A stretch of DNA of 37,896 nucleotides, taken from the NCBI GenBank assembly GCA_030427245.1, contig JAUHXA010000063.1, forward strand, positions 1 through 37,896, read 5' to 3'. How positions within the stretch are numbered: position 1 is the stretch's first letter; the number at the start of each line of letters is the position of its first letter. This DNA comes from Bacteroidia bacterium. Lineage in GTDB: Bacteria > Bacteroidota > Bacteroidia > Chitinophagales > UBA2359. Position numbers and translations under genes: made by a program. The notes under the pieces were generated by a model that did no database searches, had not been told where the DNA came from, and saw only the letters and a program-made list of their open reading frames with translations. This document shows, piece by piece, positions 34,821 through 37,896 of the stretch.

Positions 34821-36923
34821 ATGCAAACCGTTCACCAACTCCTTCTATTTGCGAGCATCTTATTGGTCACAATCTTCCTTCAAAGTTGTCAACCTGCTCC
34901 TCAGTCACAAACAACGACAAGTCTTCACTCTCCTTCCAAAGACCTTCACCTTCAATGCTTCCTCACCGCCGAAGGAACACCTGCCTATACCCTCAGCTTC
35001 AAAGACAAAACAGTCATAGACACTTCTACTTTGGGTTTTGACTTCAAAGATGCCCCTTCTTTGGGAAAAGGTATGAAAGTCTTGAACAGCGAATCAAGTA
35101 CCGTTTTTGAAAGTTGGGAAATGCCTTGGGGTGAACAGCGAATGGTCGAAAACCACTTCAATGAATTGACGGTCCATTTGCAGGAAACAGCCGCCCCAAA
35201 TCGCTTGGTCAATCTTCACTTCAAAGTGTACAACGATGGTCTGGGATTCCGCTACGAATTTCCCGAACAAAACAACTGGGCGGAAATGGTCGTGATGGAT
35301 GAACACACGCAGTTCAACTTGACAGGCGACCACACTTGTTGGTGGATTCCAGGAGATTGGGACATTTACGAACACCTCTACAATACCACCAAGTTTTCTG
35401 CCATTGATGCGCTGAGCAAACGGGATCATCCCAACTTGGCTCAAACAACGATTCCCGAAAATGCGGTCAATACACCTGTCACCATGAAAACCGCAGATGG
35501 CTTGCACCTGAGTTTTCACGAAGCCAATCTAACCAATTACGCAGGTATGACCTTGAAAATAGACAAGGACAAACTGATGATGGTAAGCGAATTGGTTGGT
35601 TCTAAGCGTTTGGGACACAAAGCAAAAGTCAACCTTCCCTTCAATACCCCTTGGAGAACCGTACAAATCACAGAAACGGCAGCAGAATTAATTGACTCCA
35701 AGCTGATTGTGAACCTCAACGAACCCAACAAATTAGGCGATGTTTCTTGGTTTAAGCCCATGAAATACGTGGGGATTTGGTGGGAAATGCACTTGGGCAA
35801 ATCCACTTGGCAATTGGAAGGCGGCAAACACGGCGCAACGACTGCCAATGCCAAACGATTCATTGACTTTGCTGCCAACAACAACATTGGAGGTGTATTG
35901 GTCGAAGGTTGGAACACAGGTTGGGAGCATTGGATTGGTTTTGAAGACCGAGAAGGTGTGTTTGATTTTGTCACTCCTTATGCCGACTACGACCTCAAAG
36001 AAGTGGTGCGATATGGCAAGGAAAAAGGCGTGGAAATCATCATGCACCACGAAACTTCGGCTGCTCCTCGCACTTATGAGCAGCAATTGGATACCGCTTA
36101 TGCCTTGATGCAAAGTTTGGATATTCATGCGGTCAAGACGGGCTATGTTGGCAAAATCATTCCCAAAGACGAGTATCATCACGGTCAATGGATGGTCAAT
36201 CACTACCGCAAAGTCTTGGAAACGGGTGCGAAATACCAAGTGGCTATCAACGCTCACGAACCCATCAAAGACACGGGGATTCGCCGAACAATGCCCAATG
36301 CGATTTCGAGGGAAGGCTTGCGTGGGCAGGAGTTCAACGCTTGGGCAAGCGATGGCGGCAATCCTCCCGAACACTTGACCATCGTACCCTTTACCCGAAT
36401 GTTGAGTGGTCCGATTGACTTCACGCCCGGTGCCTTCAATATCAAACTCGACCCTTACAAAGCCGAAAATCAAGTCAACACGACTTTGGCGCAACAGTTG
36501 GCACTCTATGTGGTTCTTTACAGCCCTGTGCAAATGGCTTGTGACCTACCCGAACACTATCAAAACGGCAAACACCCTGCGTTTCAGTTTATTCGGGATG
36601 TGGCAGTGGATTGGGAAACGTCTAAAACGCTGAACGGTGAGGTGGGCGAATATGTGACGATTGTGCGACAAGAAAGAGGTTCTGACAATTGGTTTTTGGG
36701 GAGCGTAACGGACGAAAACACAAGAGATTTGGACGTGGCATTGGACTTTTTGGAGGAAGGCAAAAAATACACCGCAACGATGTATTTGGACGGTGACAAG
36801 GCACATTGGGACGACAATCCTACGGACTACAAAATCGAAAAACAAACGGTGGACAGTAAAACGGTTTTGAAGCTGCACTTAGCGGCTGGCGGCGGGGCGG
36901 CTGTGAGTTTGATAATGGAGTGA
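34821..36923 (+). CDS. glycoside hydrolase family 97 lipoprotein (SusB-like)
   Basis: A 700-residue lipoprotein (leader ending FLQSC, Cys23) of GH97, alpha-glucosidases and alpha-galactosidases. An N-terminal beta-supersandwich (about 40-310) is followed by a TIM barrel (about 320-600) and a C-terminal beta domain. Four glutamates, in MHHET (Glu411), NAHEP (Glu480), SREG (Glu498) and GQEF (Glu504), have the same spacing (69, 18, 6) as the catalytic and calcium-binding glutamates 439, 508, 526 and 532 recalled for Bacteroides SusB. This favours the inverting alpha-glucosidase type over the retaining subgroup that uses an Asp nucleophile. No susC/susD pair is adjacent, so it is not in a standard utilisation locus. 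It probably faces the periplasm. Confidence 0.93.
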   Translation: MQTVHQLLLFASILLVTIFLQSCQPAPQSQTTTSLHSPSKDLHLQCFLTAEGTPAYTLSFKDKTVIDTSTLGFDFKDAPSLGKGMKVLNSESSTVFESWEMPWGEQRMVENHFNELTVHLQETAAPNRLVNLHFKVYNDGLGFRYEFPEQNNWAEMVVMDEHTQFNLTGDHTCWWIPGDWDIYEHLYNTTKFSAIDALSKRDHPNLAQTTIPENAVNTPVTMKTADGLHLSFHEANLTNYAGMTLKIDKDKLMMVSELVGSKRLGHKAKVNLPFNTPWRTVQITETAAELIDSKLIVNLNEPNKLGDVSWFKPMKYVGIWWEMHLGKSTWQLEGGKHGATTANAKRFIDFAANNNIGGVLVEGWNTGWEHWIGFEDREGVFDFVTPYADYDLKEVVRYGKEKGVEIIMHHETSAAPRTYEQQLDTAYALMQSLDIHAVKTGYVGKIIPKDEYHHGQWMVNHYRKVLETGAKYQVAINAHEPIKDTGIRRTMPNAISREGLRGQEFNAWASDGGNPPEHLTIVPFTRMLSGPIDFTPGAFNIKLDPYKAENQVNTTLAQQLALYVVLYSPVQMACDLPEHYQNGKHPAFQFIRDVAVDWETSKTLNGEVGEYVTIVRQERGSDNWFLGSVTDENTRDLDVALDFLEEGKKYTATMYLDGDKAHWDDNPTDYKIEKQTVDSKTVLKLHLAAGGGAAVSLIME

Positions 36924-36992
36924 CCTTTAGGTTTGGGATATTGAAGTCTCAAAGAAAAAGATAAATCACTTCACAAAGTGCTACAAAAATAG

Positions 36993-37000
36993 TATATTTG
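36993..37000 (+). promoter_or_regulatory. -7 box upstream of the orphan CRISPR repeat
   Basis: TATATTTG fits TAnnTTTG. It lies 83 bp before the orphan repeat, on the strand expected for array transcription. No -33 TTG is visible. Confidence 0.35.
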
Positions 37001-37050
37001 TTTTTGCGAAGTTCTTTGACATCGTTGGAATTCAAAAAAGTCTCAAATAA

Positions 37051-37082
37051 GGGCAGCATGCCCACTTTATTATATTATTTTT
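37051..37082 (+). terminator. short GC stem followed by a T-rich run
   Basis: GGGCA (37051-37055) and TGCCC (37059-37063) form a 5-bp stem with a GCA loop. The T-rich stretch after it runs to the orphan repeat. The stem is short, so the call is weak. Confidence 0.3.
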
Positions 37083-37083
37083 T

Positions 37084-37118
37084 TCAGAACCATATCTATA
37101 CGTTATACGGATTGAGAC
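37084..37118 (+). repeat. degenerate orphan CRISPR repeat
   Basis: TCAGAACCATATCTATACG + TTATACGGATTGAGAC matches the array repeat except for one missing A, C-to-T and G-to-A changes, and loss of the first G. It is in the same orientation and 506 bp before the first intact repeat. No other clear copy lies between them. Confidence 0.85.
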
Positions 37119-37193
37119 TGTGTATTGTATCTTCAATTTAGTAGATTGTAAAGTAAGAGTGATAAACTCGTTTAATAAATAAAGAAATACCAA

Positions 37194-37242
37194 GTTTTTA
37201 AGAGAAAGGGGGAATGAATATTCCCTCCCTTCTCTTAAAAAC
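37194..37242. repeat. 49-bp near-perfect palindrome
   Basis: GTTTTTAAGAGAAAGGGGG + AA (37194-37214) is complementary to TTCCCTCCCTTCTCTT + AAAAAC (37221-37242), with one bulge or mismatch and a 6-base loop. No T-tract follows the stem on either strand, so it is not a standard terminator. It lies between the orphan repeat and the main array. Confidence 0.7.
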
Positions 37243-37247
37243 AGCAG

Positions 37248-37513
37248 AAAGCTTGACTATTTTGTTTTAGACCATTAGTCGACAGTATCAACGAACTATA
37301 CTCCAAAAAAATGCTAAATTGAGACTTTATACATAGAAACACAATTTAAATTAATGAAAATCTATACTTGAAAAGTGTCTTATTCACAATAAACGCTATG
37401 CGTTTAACATTTATTAACACTTTTTAACACAACTTTGTCTCCTTTCTTGCATCAATAGCCTCTTCAGGCTATTGTATAATTCCCAAAAATTTTACTAAAA
37501 GCTTGACTATTTT
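37248..37513 (+). repeat. 16-bp direct repeats bracketing 234 bp
   Basis: AAAGCTTGACTATTTT occurs at 37248-37263 and 37498-37513. The enclosed 234 bp contain a stretch ending in ATTGAGAC (37318-37325), the same 8 bases that end the CRISPR repeat, and a hairpin CAATAGCC-TCTTCA-GGCTATTG (37453-37474). Confidence 0.65.
37453..37474 (+). terminator. small hairpin in the region before the CRISPR array
   Basis: CAATAGCC (37453-37460) and GGCTATTG (37467-37474) form a perfect 8-bp stem with a 6-base loop, followed by an AT-rich sequence without a long T run. It may stop transcription coming from upstream. Confidence 0.4.
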
Positions 37514-37624
37514 CATGCACATAACAATATCGCTTTGAAACGCAAAGTGCACGAAACCTTTTGTTAGCATACGTATTAATCTTTTTGTTACAATTGATTT
37601 TCAATTGATTGTAGGGAGGCACGG
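37514..37624 (+). promoter_or_regulatory. putative CRISPR leader
   Basis: This AT-rich sequence lies directly upstream of the first intact repeat on the side opposite the repeat's conserved 3' tag, where a leader is expected. It holds a nested inverted repeat (TGCAC at 37516-37520 and GTGCA at 37548-37552, with CTTTG-AAACG-CAAAG inside at 37533-37547) and the direct repeat CAATTGATT (37591-37599, 37602-37610). Leader function is inferred from position. Confidence 0.5.
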
Positions 37625-37896
37625 GTCAGAAACCATATCTACACGTTATGCGGATTGAGACCATAATATGAAATTTGAAGATTAAAAAATATGGTGGTCA
37701 GAAACCATATCTACACGTTATGCGGATTGAGACGGACTCTCGCGGCTCGAGCCAAAATCGGGTATTGTAGTCAGAAACCATATCTACACGTTATGCGGAT
37801 TGAGACTCTTAAATGTCTCGTGCTGTACATCGGTGGTACTTTGTCAGAAACCATATCTACACGTTATGCGGATTGAGACTATCTGCTTTTTTCCGC
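37625..37896 (+). CRISPR. CRISPR array (start of array, cut by the window edge)
   Basis: Four identical 37-nt repeats lie at 37625-37661, 37697-37733, 37770-37806 and 37843-37879. Each begins GTCAGAAACCATATCTACAC and ends GTTATGCGGATTGAGAC. Spacers are 35, 36 and 36 nt, and a fourth is cut after 17 bases. The repeat is not strongly palindromic. Its last eight bases, ATTGAGAC, resemble the ATTGAAAC-type 5' tag of crRNAs in type III and I-B systems, which also sets the direction as plus. No cas gene is in the window. Confidence 0.97.

Larger units (their letters stand above)
36924..37082 (+). other. non-coding DNA between GH97 and the orphan CRISPR repeat
   Basis: No gene is seen. It holds the inverted repeat CACTT-CAC-AAAGTG (about 36967-36980), the TATATTTG box at 36993-37000, and a small stem GGGCA-GCA-TGCCC (37051-37063) followed by a T-rich run, which could be a terminator. 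The sequence around GTTCTTTGACAT (37011-37022) looks like a leader-type sequence, but I have no firm basis for that. Confidence 0.4.

Noticed and set aside
35733-36533. 266-codon antisense frame inside the GH97 gene
   Set aside because: It is long, but it lies opposite catalytic-domain codons, has no signal or family resemblance, and is explained by codon bias of the real gene.
36924-37083. Small protein gene or tRNA between GH97 and the orphan repeat
   Set aside because: No plausible open frame or cloverleaf was found. Stops are frequent and the only structure is a short stem.
37691-37876. Open frame across the CRISPR repeats
   Set aside because: It exists only because the 37-nt repeat is open in that frame. 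The region is plainly a repeat array.

Overview
This window looks like a chromosomal segment of a member of the Bacteroidota, possibly of the Saprospiria/Chitinophagia side, although the class is a guess. The evidence is protein content (a SusB-like GH97 enzyme, RskA-type anti-sigma factor, TPR histidine kinase, PorT-like barrel, paired SurA/PpiC foldases), promoter elements of the Bacteroidota form TTG...TAnnTTTG in front of several genes, few Shine-Dalgarno sequences, and AT-rich DNA. Most of it is ordinary housekeeping and envelope biology. The more unusual material lies in the intergenic DNA and at the right edge.

Left part (1-10.2 kb): a possible gene start runs off the left edge. A minus-strand cluster of three periplasmic foldase genes (two parvulin-type isomerases and a PpiC-like lipoprotein) follows, then a di-haem cytochrome c peroxidase-like lipoprotein. 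On the plus strand come a soluble TPR histidine kinase without a response regulator, a small outer-membrane barrel, and a solitary MoxR ATPase that ends in a strong terminator.

Efflux region (10.3-17.9 kb): marR, a membrane-fusion protein, an RND pump and a TolC-like protein form a tripartite exporter. A palindromic element sits between the adaptor and pump genes, and an opposite-strand hydrolase separates the pump from TolC. The marR promoter overlaps a palindrome that is a good candidate operator.

Middle (17.9-30.2 kb): a long minus-strand run holds an ECF sigma factor, an anti-sigma factor with a duplicated N-terminal domain, ftsX, a lipoprotein, ilvA and a YkvA-like gene. Next are a tiny OST-HTH-like protein, a NdpA-type nucleoid protein, an EI24-like membrane protein, a di-haem cytochrome c, an M42 peptidase, trmD and a type II NADH dehydrogenase.

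Right part (30.2-37.9 kb): a SAM methyltransferase gene is bracketed by two inverted copies of a ~133-bp MITE-like element with 14-bp terminal repeats. Then come rlmN, yicC-gmk-apaG, and a GH97 glycosidase. The last ~970 bp are non-coding and end in a CRISPR array of four intact 37-nt repeats cut by the window edge. A diverged orphan repeat lies 506 bp upstream, and hairpins and direct repeats fill the interval. No cas gene is present in the window, so the system type can only be guessed from the repeat (type III or I-B-like 3' tag ATTGAGAC).
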